Positions 51,473 through 59,383 of a stretch of 64,000 nt of DNA are shown piece after piece. Numbering within the stretch: position 1 is the first letter of the stretch; each line of letters begins with the position of its first letter. A program made the position numbers and the translations under genes. The DNA comes from Akkermansiaceae bacterium (lineage in GTDB: Bacteria > Verrucomicrobiota > Verrucomicrobiia > Verrucomicrobiales > DEV007). The notes under the pieces are model-generated. The model ran no database searches and was not told where the DNA came from. It saw only the letters and a list, made by a program, of their open reading frames with translations. The DNA lies in contig JACKQE010000007.1 of NCBI GenBank assembly GCA_024233005.1, positions 193,862 to 257,861 of the forward strand, written 5' to 3'.

Positions 51473-52594
51473 ATGATGAAATCCTTTCCTCTCCTCCTGA
51501 CCCTTCTCTCCTCGGCGGGCCTTGCCGCTGATGGTCCCGATATTCCGACCTTGGATTTGTCGGGGGAGGTGTCCCGTCAGGTCGTCATTGCCGCGGGCAC
51601 CGCTGAAACCTACCAGGGGCATCCGACTACCGTGCTGATGCCCGACGGCACAACCATCTATTGTGTGTGGTGCATCAACCACGGGGGGGCCGCCGGACCC
51701 ATGGCCCGCAGCACGGACGGCGGCCGGACCTGGGCCCGGATCGACGACCGGATGCCCCCCGGATTTTCCACCCATCAGAACTGTCCCAGCATTTATCGCC
51801 TGGTCGATACCGGGGGCAAGGAACGGCTCTGGGTTTTCTCAGCGGCATTGGGCAACCGCGGCGGACCGGGCATGCCACGCATCCTGAGTGAGGATGGTGG
51901 GAAAACCTGGCAGGAACTCCCCCCGCTGGGATTTCCGTGTGTGATGACGTTCAGCAGCATCGTCCGGCTCAAGGATGGCCGGCATCTCGGGCTCTACCAC
52001 AAAGGCCCGGATGGCAAGGACAAAGCTCCGCTCGAGGTGCTGCAAACGATCTCCCCGGATGGCGGCCTCACGTGGTCGGAACCTTCGGTGGTGGCTGCAG
52101 TCTCCGGCAAGAATCCGTGCGAGCCGTTTGTCTTCCGTTCTGCAGGAAGTCAGGAACTGTGCTGCCTGATGCGGGAAAACACCCATCAAGGCCGCAGCCT
52201 GATGATGTTCTCGCAGGATGAAGGCGTGTCCTGGAGCACTCCCCGGGACACTTCCTGGGGGCTCAGCGGCGACCGTCACGCGGGGGTGCAGTTACCCGAT
52301 GGTCGCTGGGTCATTGCCTTCCGTGATCAGGCGCCCGGAAGCAAGACCAAAGGCCATTTCGTGGCCTGGGTGGGAACCTATGATGACATCAGGAATGCAA
52401 AGCCGGGGCAGTACCGGATCAAGCTGCTGCATAGCAATGCCGGGGGTGATTGCGGATACCCCGGTATGGAATTGCTGCCTGATGGCACCATTGTCGCCAC
52501 GACCTATATCAAATACCGGCCGGGTCCCGAAAAGCACTCCGTCGTGAGCACCCGGTTCCGCGTGCAGGAGACCGATCCTCTGGTCAAACCCTGA
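51473..52594 (+). CDS. Exported BNR-repeat (sialidase-fold) protein
   Basis: Two adjacent ATG codons begin a signal peptide (M-K-S-F-P-L-L-L-T... ending at G-L-A-A). The 373-residue product contains four Asp-box repeats: S-T-D-G-G-R-T-W, S-E-D-G-G-K-T-W, S-P-D-G-G-L-T-W and S-Q-D-E-G-V-S-W, the mark of the six-bladed sialidase propeller. It also has G-H-P-T-T-V-L near the N terminus, H-A-G-V near the middle and a late Y-P-G-M segment. Whether it is a real exo-sialidase or another glycan-binding or glycoside-cleaving member is open. Position next to a sulfatase supports work on sulfated, acidic glycans. It converges on the thioredoxin gene with 17 bases between stops. Confidence 0.82.
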   Translation: MMKSFPLLLTLLSSAGLAADGPDIPTLDLSGEVSRQVVIAAGTAETYQGHPTTVLMPDGTTIYCVWCINHGGAAGPMARSTDGGRTWARIDDRMPPGFSTHQNCPSIYRLVDTGGKERLWVFSAALGNRGGPGMPRILSEDGGKTWQELPPLGFPCVMTFSSIVRLKDGRHLGLYHKGPDGKDKAPLEVLQTISPDGGLTWSEPSVVAAVSGKNPCEPFVFRSAGSQELCCLMRENTHQGRSLMMFSQDEGVSWSTPRDTSWGLSGDRHAGVQLPDGRWVIAFRDQAPGSKTKGHFVAWVGTYDDIRNAKPGQYRIKLLHSNAGGDCGYPGMELLPDGTIVATTYIKYRPGPEKHSVVSTRFRVQETDPLVKP

Positions 52595-52611
52595 TGGGGC
52601 GCGAGCGTGGG

Positions 52612-53070
52612 TCAGCCCCGTCGCATCCATTCGAGCAACTGGGGTGCCATCTGCGCTCCGGAGGTCTGACGGATGATCTGTCCGCCACGCAGCAGGGCAA
52701 ATGCCGGAATGCCCTGAACGCGAAACCGTCCCGCGAGATCGGGATGGTCTTCGGTGTTCACTTTGGCGAAAATGGCTTCTCCCGCTGCCTGACTGGCCGC
52801 TTTGGCATATTCCGGAGCCATCATTCGGCACGGGCCGCACCACGGTGCCCAAAAATCAATCACGACCGGCAGAGGACTCTGGGAAAGGAGTGCCGCCAAA
52901 GCGCTGGCATCGTCGATTTCCACCGGCAGGGAAGGTGGGGGCAGGTTTTCATGACAGGATCCGCAACGTCCCCGCTGGTCAAGCCGGGCGTAGGGGATCC
53001 GGTTGCCGGTGTCGCAGTGTGGACACGGTAGAATGAGACCCTTAGAGTCACAGGAGAGGGTTTGGCTCAT
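52612..53070 (-). CDS. trxC: Thioredoxin 2-like protein with N-terminal zinc ribbon
   Basis: The 152-residue protein has a zinc ribbon with C-P-H-C (16-19) and C-G-S-C (36-39), then a thioredoxin domain with W-C-G-P-C (77-81) and the cis-Pro segment G-I-P-A-F. This is the plan of TrxC, a cytoplasmic disulfide reductase. The start is the ATG directly before S-Q-T-L. It is divergent from the SQR-dsrC-dsrE2 genes across a 77-base spacer that contains a repeat/dyad, so both directions may be controlled together. A reduced thioredoxin would be a sensible donor or acceptor for persulfide chemistry in this locus, which is inference. Confidence 0.87.
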   Translation of the reverse strand: MSQTLSCDSKGLILPCPHCDTGNRIPYARLDQRGRCGSCHENLPPPSLPVEIDDASALAALLSQSPLPVVIDFWAPWCGPCRMMAPEYAKAASQAAGEAIFAKVNTEDHPDLAGRFRVQGIPAFALLRGGQIIRQTSGAQMAPQLLEWMRRG

Positions 53071-53095
53071 CTGGAGGTTGAGGAAAATTTATCTT

Positions 53096-53119
53096 GCATA
53101 TACGCATAAGCGCATATAG
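53096..53119. promoter_or_regulatory. Triple 8-base repeat and dyad in the sulfur-locus divergent promoter
   Basis: Three consecutive 8-base units read GCATATAC, GCATAAGC and GCATATAG. The same bases at 53098-53117 form an inverted repeat, ATATACGC-N4-GCGCATAT, matching at seven of eight positions. It lies between the divergent trxC-like and SQR-like starts, 26 bases from one and 29 from the other. Sulfide- and persulfide-responsive ArsR-type repressors bind AT-ended dyads of about this size, but no such regulator gene is in the window. Confidence 0.5.
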
Positions 53120-53147
53120 GGGTTATTGCAAGAGAGACTCACGATTC

Positions 53148-54377
53148 ATGAGCAAACACCTTCTGATTCTTGGTGGCGGCACGGCTGGCACCATGATGGC
53201 CAATCACCTCCGCAGGCGTCTTCCCCCCGGCGATTGGAGGATCACGGTCGTGGACCGATCCGATCGACATCTCTACCAACCAGGATTTCTTTTTCTTCCT
53301 TTTGGCCTCTATGAAGAAAGCGACATCATTCGTCCGACGCGGAAGTTCCTTCCCCGCGGAGTAGAGTTTGTCCAGGCGGAGGTGGATCAAATTGCGCCCG
53401 ATTCTCGTTCCGTGACGCTGCGGGACGGACGCGCGTTGAACTATGATCTGCTGATCATCGCCACCGGGTGCCGGACCGCTCCGGAAGAAACCGAAGGCAT
53501 GCTGGGTCCGCAATGGCGGGTCAATGTCCACGATTTTTACACCCTCGACGGGGCCCGGGCCCTGAGGGAGACCTTGGCCGGATTCAAAGGTGGCCGGGTG
53601 GTCGTCCATATCAATGAGATGCCGATCAAATGCCCGGTGGCCCCGCTGGAATTCACCTTTTTGGCCGACACCTTTTTCCGCAAGCGGGGACTGCGCGATC
53701 AGGTCACCCTGACCTATGTGACCCCGCTTTCCGGAGCGTTCACAAAGCCGAAGGCCTCCAAGAAACTCGGGCACCTTTTGGGAGACAAAGGCATCGAACT
53801 CGTCACCGATTTTGTCGCCGAACGGGTGGACCAGGAAAACAACACGCTGGTCTGTTACGACGGACGCGAGGTCCCCTATGATCTCCTCGTGACCACCCCG
53901 ACCAACATGGGAGACGAAAGCGTGCGCCGCTCTGGAATGGGGGATGATCTGGATTTCATCCCCACCCACAAACACACCCTGCAGTCGCTTCAATATCCCG
54001 AGGTCTTCGTGATCGGTGACGCCACCAATCTTCCTGCCTCCAAAGCGGGATCGGTGGCCCATTTTGAAAGCGAAACCCTCGCCGACAACATCATGCGGCA
54101 CCTCCGGGGGGAACCTCTGCTCGAAGAGTTCGACGGGCATTCCAACTGTTTCATCGAATCCGGCAACGGCAAGGCCCTGCTGATTGACTTCAGTTATGAC
54201 TATGAGCCCCACGAAGGTCCGTTCCCTTTCTGGTTCGGTCCCCTGAGGCTTTTGAAGGAAAGTTGGCTCAATCATCTGGGCAAATTGGCTTTCCGTCATG
54301 TTTATTGGAATGTCCTGCTGAGGGCCTGGCCGCTTCCGGGCATCAGCCGCACCAAAAAGAAACCTCTCGAGGCTTGA
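53148..54377 (+). CDS. Sulfide:quinone oxidoreductase-like flavoprotein
   Basis: The ATG at 53148 puts the FAD-binding motif L-G-G-G-T-A-G at residues 8-14, as expected. The 409-residue product has the two-dinucleotide-fold plan of SQR and NDH-2: I-I-A-T-G-C-R-T (Cys108), M-P-I-K-C-P-V-A-P (Cys162), T-T-P-T-N-M-G, and the FAD-contacting G-D-A-T-N-L-P-A-S-K-A-G. The K-C-P-x-A-P cysteine is conserved among SQR-type enzymes and is probably redox-active. The C-terminal part is rich in Trp, Phe and Leu, suiting monotopic membrane attachment. It should oxidise sulfide or a persulfide and pass electrons to quinone. The next two genes encode sulfur-carrier proteins and follow at 35 and 36 bases, supporting this function over a plain NADH dehydrogenase. 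Confidence 0.8.
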   Translation: MSKHLLILGGGTAGTMMANHLRRRLPPGDWRITVVDRSDRHLYQPGFLFLPFGLYEESDIIRPTRKFLPRGVEFVQAEVDQIAPDSRSVTLRDGRALNYDLLIIATGCRTAPEETEGMLGPQWRVNVHDFYTLDGARALRETLAGFKGGRVVVHINEMPIKCPVAPLEFTFLADTFFRKRGLRDQVTLTYVTPLSGAFTKPKASKKLGHLLGDKGIELVTDFVAERVDQENNTLVCYDGREVPYDLLVTTPTNMGDESVRRSGMGDDLDFIPTHKHTLQSLQYPEVFVIGDATNLPASKAGSVAHFESETLADNIMRHLRGEPLLEEFDGHSNCFIESGNGKALLIDFSYDYEPHEGPFPFWFGPLRLLKESWLNHLGKLAFRHVYWNVLLRAWPLPGISRTKKKPLEA

Positions 54378-54412
54378 GCCTCTTTCCCTCAATCCGCCAT
54401 CACTGACCGATC

Positions 54413-54724
54413 ATGAACAAAGAAATTGCAGGCACCACCGTGGAGGTGAACGAAGAAGGCTACCTCACGGACATGTCCCAATGGAACGAAGCCATCGCCG
54501 CTGCCATCGCCGCTGAAGAAGGGGTCGGTCCCCTTGGGGATGGACATTGGAAGGTCATTCGCTACCTCCGCGAACAGCAGGCCAAAGGTGCGGCTCTGAC
54601 GATTCGCAGCATGGGAAAAAGCGGCATTGTCACCACCAAGGAACTCTATGATCTCTTCCCCGGCGGTCCACTCAAGAAGTCTTCCAAAATCGCAGGCATT
54701 CCCAAACCTGTGGGATGCATCTGA
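54413..54724 (+). CDS. DsrC/TusE-family protein with single C-terminal Cys
   Basis: The 103-residue product matches DsrC/TusE over its length: I-A-G-T-T-V-E-V-N-E-E-G-Y-L, W-N-E, H-W-K-V-I-R-Y-L-R, and the C-terminal arm I-P-K-P-V-G-C-I with the penultimate Cys102. In true DsrC a second cysteine lies ten residues before; here that position is Ser (S-S-K-I-A-G). With one Cys it can carry a persulfide like TusE but cannot form the DsrC trisulfide used with sulfite reductase. No dsrAB or tusBCD gene is present. It most likely accepts sulfane sulfur derived from the SQR-like enzyme and exchanges it with the DsrE2-like protein encoded next. Confidence 0.87.
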   Translation: MNKEIAGTTVEVNEEGYLTDMSQWNEAIAAAIAAEEGVGPLGDGHWKVIRYLREQQAKGAALTIRSMGKSGIVTTKELYDLFPGGPLKKSSKIAGIPKPVGCI

Positions 54725-54760
54725 ATCTCCTGTTTTCCTTTTTCCCCGATCTTAAAACCC

Positions 54761-55288
54761 ATGAATCCGTCCGAAGACAAGCAACCCGTCAAGAAAGTCT
54801 GCATCATCGTGAGCCGGGGATCCCTTGACGGGGTCTATCCCGCTCTCATCATGGCCAATGGCGCCCGCATGGAAGGCATTGACGCGTCGCTCTTTTTCAC
54901 CTTTTTCGGACTCAATGCCCTGGTTCAAAAGACCCTCGATCATCTCAAGGTCGCCACCGTCGGCAATCCGGCCATGAACATGGCCATGCCCATGCTCGGA
55001 ATGCCCATGACCATGCCCTTTCCGACCTGGATGGGGGCGCTTCCGGGGATCAGTGCCTTCGCCACCGGACTCATGAACAAGAAAATGGAGGAACTCGACA
55101 TTCCACCGGTGGGCGAGTTTCTGGAACTGATCTCCGATTCCGGCGGGAAAATTTTTGCCTGCAAGTTGGCCATGGACATGTTCAAATTGAAACCGGAAGA
55201 CCTCTCGGATCGCGTCGACGGGGTTCTCACGGTCGGCCAGTTTTACGAGGAATCCGCCGGGGCGGGCACCCACATCCTTTTCACCTGA
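54761..55288 (+). CDS. DsrE2-like sulfur-carrier protein
   Basis: The 175-residue product belongs to the DsrE/DsrF/DrsH-like family and shows the DsrE2 form: V-S-R-G-S-L-D-G-V-Y near the start, F-F-T-F-F-G-L, a Met-rich hydrophobic insertion (about 65-95) that may contact the membrane, and F-A-C-K-L-A-M-D-M-F with the likely persulfide-bearing Cys near 132. The end reads T-H-I-L-F-T, typical of the family. DsrE2 proteins pass sulfane sulfur between rhodanese, TusA and related carriers in sulfur oxidisers. Here neither rhodanese nor TusA is adjacent; the partners are the SQR-like enzyme and the one-Cys DsrC-like protein. A C/T-rich leader without Shine-Dalgarno precedes it. Confidence 0.86.
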   Translation: MNPSEDKQPVKKVCIIVSRGSLDGVYPALIMANGARMEGIDASLFFTFFGLNALVQKTLDHLKVATVGNPAMNMAMPMLGMPMTMPFPTWMGALPGISAFATGLMNKKMEELDIPPVGEFLELISDSGGKIFACKLAMDMFKLKPEDLSDRVDGVLTVGQFYEESAGAGTHILFT

Positions 55289-55608
55289 GTTCGGACAGGG
55301 GAGAATTTCGCCCCAAAGGACGGCATTGCGGACTGTTCAAGAACCGCGGAATGTCCAATGATGGGGTGCTCCGGGCGCGCCTGGAGTTTCCGCTGTGACC
55401 TTGTCTTGCCATTCACGCCTCAGTTTCGTTAAGCAGTTCTTTGGGTGGGGGCTTCCGCGCATGGGATCCCCAGCCCGGCCGGATCGACGACTCCTCGCCG
55501 CAGAGTTCACCGCTCTGCGATGGCGCGGTGCCTGCGCTCTCTGGGAGAGTTCCCCCAATCCCGGCCTTTGACCCTCCGGCTTTCCGTGTCCCCTTTATCT
55601 GTGAGCTC
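55289..55608. other. 320-base spacer between sulfur locus and second hydrolase cluster
   Basis: No gene is supported. A GGGG/CCCC stem with a nine-base loop lies just after the dsrE2-like stop near 55300-55316 but lacks a T run. A seven-base stem CGCAGAG/CTCTGCG with a seven-base loop spans 55499-55519, and CTCTC/GAGAG spans 55537-55549. The promoter of the following cluster is presumably here. Confidence 0.5.
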
Positions 55609-56934
55609 ATGATTCGCATCCACTTTTCCACACGCAGGGACAACTTGATGCTCATGGGCGGCCTGCTTGCCGGCCTGCTGCTGTTGCCTTCGGTCGATGC
55701 CGCAGAGTCCGCCACGTGGGACATTCCTCTCGCCGGCAATGCTTTCATCACCAAACCGGAGGTTGGATCCAAGGACGGGGTTCCCCGGGAGGGAGCCATG
55801 CGTCTGGAAAGTCCGAAGAGCGTGGTTTCCGTGTATGTTCACCTCAACAAACCGGGACGGTTGGAGATGGCGTTGCGACTCACCGTGCCGGAAGGGACCT
55901 CCTCTTTGCGGGTCCAGGCGGCTGGGCAGAGTTTCACGGTGGAGGCGCCGGCCGGAGCTTCCCGGGTCGCACCCGCAGGCCATGTCGATTTGGCCGCGCC
56001 AGGATATGTCCGGGTCGATCTGGTCGGGTTGAAAAAATCCGGCCCGATCTTTGCCGACGTGGAATCACTGGTCGTGACGTCCCCCACGAAGGATCTGAAG
56101 GCCTCCTTCGTGGCCAACAACCAAGGCAACATGTTTTACTGGGGGCGGCGCGGCCCTTCGGTGCACCTGAGTTACGAACTGCCCAAAGACAAGGATCTGG
56201 AGTATGCCTACAGCGAGCTGACAGTGCCGGAGGGTTGGGATCCCGTGGGCTCTTATTTCATGGCCAACGGCTTCCGCGAAGGGTATTTCGGGATCCAGGT
56301 CAACAGCACGACGGAGCGCCGCATTCTCTTCTCCGTCTGGAGTCCCTTCAAAACCGACAATCCCAAAGACATTCCGGCGGAAGCCCGGGTGGAACTGCTG
56401 GCGAAAGGCGAAGGCGTTCACGTCGGGGAGTTCGGCAATGAAGGCTCCGGCGGACAGAGCTATCTCGTCCATCCGTGGCGGGCTGGCGTGACCTACCGTT
56501 TCCTGACCTCGGTGAAGCCGGACGGGAAGGGGAGCACGATTTATGCGGCGTGGTTCGGCGAGGTTGGAAAGACGGATTGGCGCCTTATCGCCCGGTTCCG
56601 CCGTCCGCAGACCGACACTCATCTCAAGGGCTTCCATTCTTTCTTGGAGAATTTCAACCCCGCCCAAGGATGGCTGGGACGGCGCGGCGAGCACGGCAAT
56701 GTGTGGGTCGGTGACGTGACGGGGGCCTGGCATGAGGTCACGCGGGCCCGGCTCACCGGTGACGGCACGGCTTCCGGAGGGCACCGTCTGGACTATGCGG
56801 GGGGCGCCGAGGGCGGGCATTTCTTCCTCCGCAATGGCGGTTTTTTCAATGAACGGGTCGATCTCGGGCAATCGTTCGACCGCAGGGCAACCCCGCGCGA
56901 CCGTCCCCGGATCGATGCCGCGAAACTCCCCTGA
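55609..56934 (+). CDS. Exported DUF5077-DUF3472 protein
   Basis: The ATG at 55609 begins a 441-residue product with a strong hydrophobic signal (L-M-G-G-L-L-A-G-L-L-L-L ending at V-D-A-A). Residues 40-155 match DUF5077 (A-G-N-A-F-I..., Y-V-H-L-N-K-P-G). Residues 180-400 match DUF3472, with Y-F-M-A-N-G-F-R-E-G-Y-F-G-I-Q-V-N, I-L-F-S-V-W-S-P-F and H-P-W-R-A-G-V-T-Y. Both are exported domains of unknown activity common in Bacteroidota and Verrucomicrobiota carbohydrate clusters; a lectin-like sandwich fold is likely. It precedes the ceramidase-like gene by 86 bases and is probably the first gene of the cluster. Confidence 0.82.
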   Translation: MIRIHFSTRRDNLMLMGGLLAGLLLLPSVDAAESATWDIPLAGNAFITKPEVGSKDGVPREGAMRLESPKSVVSVYVHLNKPGRLEMALRLTVPEGTSSLRVQAAGQSFTVEAPAGASRVAPAGHVDLAAPGYVRVDLVGLKKSGPIFADVESLVVTSPTKDLKASFVANNQGNMFYWGRRGPSVHLSYELPKDKDLEYAYSELTVPEGWDPVGSYFMANGFREGYFGIQVNSTTERRILFSVWSPFKTDNPKDIPAEARVELLAKGEGVHVGEFGNEGSGGQSYLVHPWRAGVTYRFLTSVKPDGKGSTIYAAWFGEVGKTDWRLIARFRRPQTDTHLKGFHSFLENFNPAQGWLGRRGEHGNVWVGDVTGAWHEVTRARLTGDGTASGGHRLDYAGGAEGGHFFLRNGGFFNERVDLGQSFDRRATPRDRPRIDAAKLP

Positions 56935-57020
56935 GCCGCCGCGAAAGCGCCGTAGCGATGCGGGGCGTGTTTTGAGATAATGAGTGCTTCCCGCTGGGGC
57001 CGGCCCCGTCCTTTTTTGTT

Positions 57021-58382
57021 ATGAAACCGCCCCTCCGTTTCCTGCTTGCCTTCCTGCTTCCAGTCTCTGGGGGAGTTGCCGCGGAAAATTCTCCGCAGAT
57101 TTTGGCCTCCGCGGTGAAAATCGCCACCTTCCGCGCCGACGTGACGCCTCCGCTGGGCGCTCCTTTGTGCGGCGGTCTCGTGAAGCCGGCCGTCGGCGTC
57201 AGCGAGCCGCTACTGGCGTTGGGCATCGTGCTGCTGGGCGATGACAAGCCGGTGGTGCTCTGTGCGGTCGATTTCTGCGAGATCCGGGGCGCTGATCACG
57301 CCCATTGGCGGGAGGTGCTGGCGACGGCGGCGGGCACCACGGCGGAGCGGGTGGCGCTGCATTCGCTGCATCAGCACAATGCGCCCCTCGTGGACGCCGC
57401 CGTACAGGCCTTGCTGCCCGATATCGCGGTGGTGGATGTGGTGGCGGCGGAGAAGGCTCTCCAGGACGTCGCGGCCAGCCTCGCCACCGCGCTGAAATCG
57501 CCGCAACCGGTGACCCATCTCGCCACCGGCGAAGCGGAGGTCACCGCGGTGGCCTCCAACCGCCGCGTCCAGGTCGTGGATGGCAAAGTGGGGAAGATGC
57601 GCGGCAGCGCGTCCAAGGACCCCGAACTGCGAGCCCTGCCGGAAGGACTGGTCGATCCGGCGTTGAAAACGATCAGCTTTTGGAATGGCGAACGGAAACT
57701 TGCCGCGCTGCACTATTACGCCACGCATCCGATGAGCTACTATGGCGACGGGATGGTCTCTTGTGATTTCGCCGGCATCGCCCGGGAGCAACGCACGCGG
57801 GAGGACGGGGTGCCTCACCTTTATTTCACAGGTTGCGGGGGCAATGTGGCCGCGGGGAAGTACAATGATGGCAGCCCGGCGAACCGTCCGGTGTTGGCAG
57901 GCCGCATTCATGACGCGATGGTCGCGTCCGAAGCAAACGCCAAGCGAATTCCCCTGACCCATATCGCCTGGCGGCAGATTCCGGTCGTGCTGCTGCCGGA
58001 TCCGGAGTTCCCGGAGGAGCGGATGCTCAAAGTGATGCGGAATCCCGCCGTCACGACCTCACAACGCATCACCGCCGCGTTGCGCGTGGGCTTCATCCAC
58101 CGCCGCGAGCCGATCCCATTCACGGCCCTGCATCTCGGGGACGAGGTCTGCCTGGTGCATCTGCCGGGGGAAAGTTTCGTCGAGTACCAACTTTACGCGC
58201 AAGCGCAGCGCCCGGGTGGCTTCGTCGCCACCGCGAGTTATGGCGATGGGATCACCGGTTACATTCCCCTGGAGCGCTCTTTCCAAGAAGGCGGCTACGA
58301 ACCCACGCAGGCCTACGCCGCTCCGGAGTCGGAAACCGTGATGAAACAGACCCTCTCGCAACTCTTGCAACAACTACCATGA
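57021..58382 (+). CDS. Exported neutral ceramidase-like protein, paralogue 3
   Basis: A signal peptide (M-K-P-P-L-R-F-L-L-A... ending at V-A-A-E) leads into the same fold as the pair at 7221-10132 but more diverged: F-R-A-D-V-T-P-P-L-G-A-P-L, the metal-binding-type H-S-L-H-Q-H-N-A-P, and Y-A-T-H-P-M-S-Y-Y-G-D-G. G-C-G-G-N-V-A replaces the N-G-T-S-G-D-I-N segment of the other two. The 453-residue length is similar. The substitution of H-x-H-x-H for T-H-T-H suggests a different substrate. It is followed by a Gfo/Idh/MocA-type protein with an ATGA overlap, a pairing that argues for a joint pathway. The substrate is unknown. Confidence 0.68.
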   Translation: MKPPLRFLLAFLLPVSGGVAAENSPQILASAVKIATFRADVTPPLGAPLCGGLVKPAVGVSEPLLALGIVLLGDDKPVVLCAVDFCEIRGADHAHWREVLATAAGTTAERVALHSLHQHNAPLVDAAVQALLPDIAVVDVVAAEKALQDVAASLATALKSPQPVTHLATGEAEVTAVASNRRVQVVDGKVGKMRGSASKDPELRALPEGLVDPALKTISFWNGERKLAALHYYATHPMSYYGDGMVSCDFAGIAREQRTREDGVPHLYFTGCGGNVAAGKYNDGSPANRPVLAGRIHDAMVASEANAKRIPLTHIAWRQIPVVLLPDPEFPEERMLKVMRNPAVTTSQRITAALRVGFIHRREPIPFTALHLGDEVCLVHLPGESFVEYQLYAQAQRPGGFVATASYGDGITGYIPLERSFQEGGYEPTQAYAAPESETVMKQTLSQLLQQLP

Positions 58383-59383
58383 AACGCCTCCTCCACCTCT
58401 TCATCGCTCTTGCCAGCTGCGGTTCCGCCACGGCACAGGAGGCCCCCAAACCTCTCCGGGCCGGCATTGTCGGCCTCGACACGTCGCATGTCCCGGCGTT
58501 CACCAAGTTGTTCAACAATCCCAAATCCGAGGGCGACTTGGCGGGCATCACGGTGGTCGCGGGCTATCCCGGCGGGACCGACATGCCGGCCAGCAAGGAC
58601 CGGGTCGCCAAGTTCACCGAGCAGGTCCGCGGCATGGGTGTTGAGATTGTCGACAGCATTCCCCGGCTTTTGGAGAAGGTCGATGTCGTGCTGCTGGAGA
58701 GCGTCGATGGGCGCATTCACCTGGAGGAGGTCCGGCAGATTTTCCCTTCCGGCAAACCGGTCTTCATCGACAAGCCGGTCGCTGGCACGCTGGCGGACAC
58801 CCTGGCGGTGTTCGAACTGGCGAAGCAACACCACGTGGCCCTGTTCTCGAGTTCTTCCACCCGGTTCGGCGACCGGATTTCCTCCGTGCGCCGGGATGAG
58901 GCCCTCGGGGACCTCCTTGGGGCCACAACCTGGGGGCCATGCTCGTATCAAAGTGGGACGCCGGATCTGTTCTTTTATGCCATCCACGGAGTCGAGTCGC
59001 TCTACACCCTGATGGGGCCCGGATGCCAGACGGTCTCGCGAATCAAGGGCCCGGTGCATGACCAGGTCACCGGCACCTGGCAGGACGGACGCCTTGGCAC
59101 CTACCGCGGCATTGTGAAAGGAAAGGCCGATTTCGGCGCCACCGCCTACGGTAGCAAAGGCATCGTGCAGGTCGCGGAATCGCCCAGCTACGAGCGTCTC
59201 TGCCGCCAAATCGCGAAGTTTTTCCGCACCGGGGTGCCACCGGTCAGTGAAGCGGAAACGGTCGAGATCTTCACCTTCATGGAGGCTGCCGACGAAAGCG
59301 TGCGACAGGGAGGGAAAGCGGTCGCCCTTGCCGATGTTCTGGCCAAAGCCCGGGTGGAGTCCGCCAAACTGGTCCGCCCATGA
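58379..59383 (+). CDS. Gfo/Idh/MocA-type oxidoreductase-like protein, possible lipoprotein
   Basis: The 334-residue product begins with a signal peptide ending in L-A-S-C at residues 11-14, which fits a lipobox. The Rossmann entry reads A-G-I-V-G-L-D-T-S-H rather than the usual G-x-G-x-x-G, so nucleotide binding may be altered. Later motifs F-I-D-K-P-V-A-G and S-S-S-T-R-F are typical of the family, with Lys of D-K-P as the catalytic-type Lys. Exported family members such as glucose-fructose oxidoreductase hold the cofactor tightly. Four-base overlaps link it to both neighbours. A sugar oxidoreductase role is likely by family; the odd glycine loop leaves room for a non-redox function. Confidence 0.72.
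   Translation: MKRLLHLFIALASCGSATAQEAPKPLRAGIVGLDTSHVPAFTKLFNNPKSEGDLAGITVVAGYPGGTDMPASKDRVAKFTEQVRGMGVEIVDSIPRLLEKVDVVLLESVDGRIHLEEVRQIFPSGKPVFIDKPVAGTLADTLAVFELAKQHHVALFSSSSTRFGDRISSVRRDEALGDLLGATTWGPCSYQSGTPDLFFYAIHGVESLYTLMGPGCQTVSRIKGPVHDQVTGTWQDGRLGTYRGIVKGKADFGATAYGSKGIVQVAESPSYERLCRQIAKFFRTGVPPVSEAETVEIFTFMEAADESVRQGGKAVALADVLAKARVESAKLVRP

Noticed and set aside
53094..53147. Upstream extension of the SQR-like gene to an earlier start
   Set aside because: It would place the FAD motif too far from the N terminus and would put coding sequence through the promoter repeats.
54413..54724. Annotation as a full DsrC of dissimilatory sulfur oxidation
   Set aside because: The second redox cysteine is replaced by Ser and no dsrAB genes are present.
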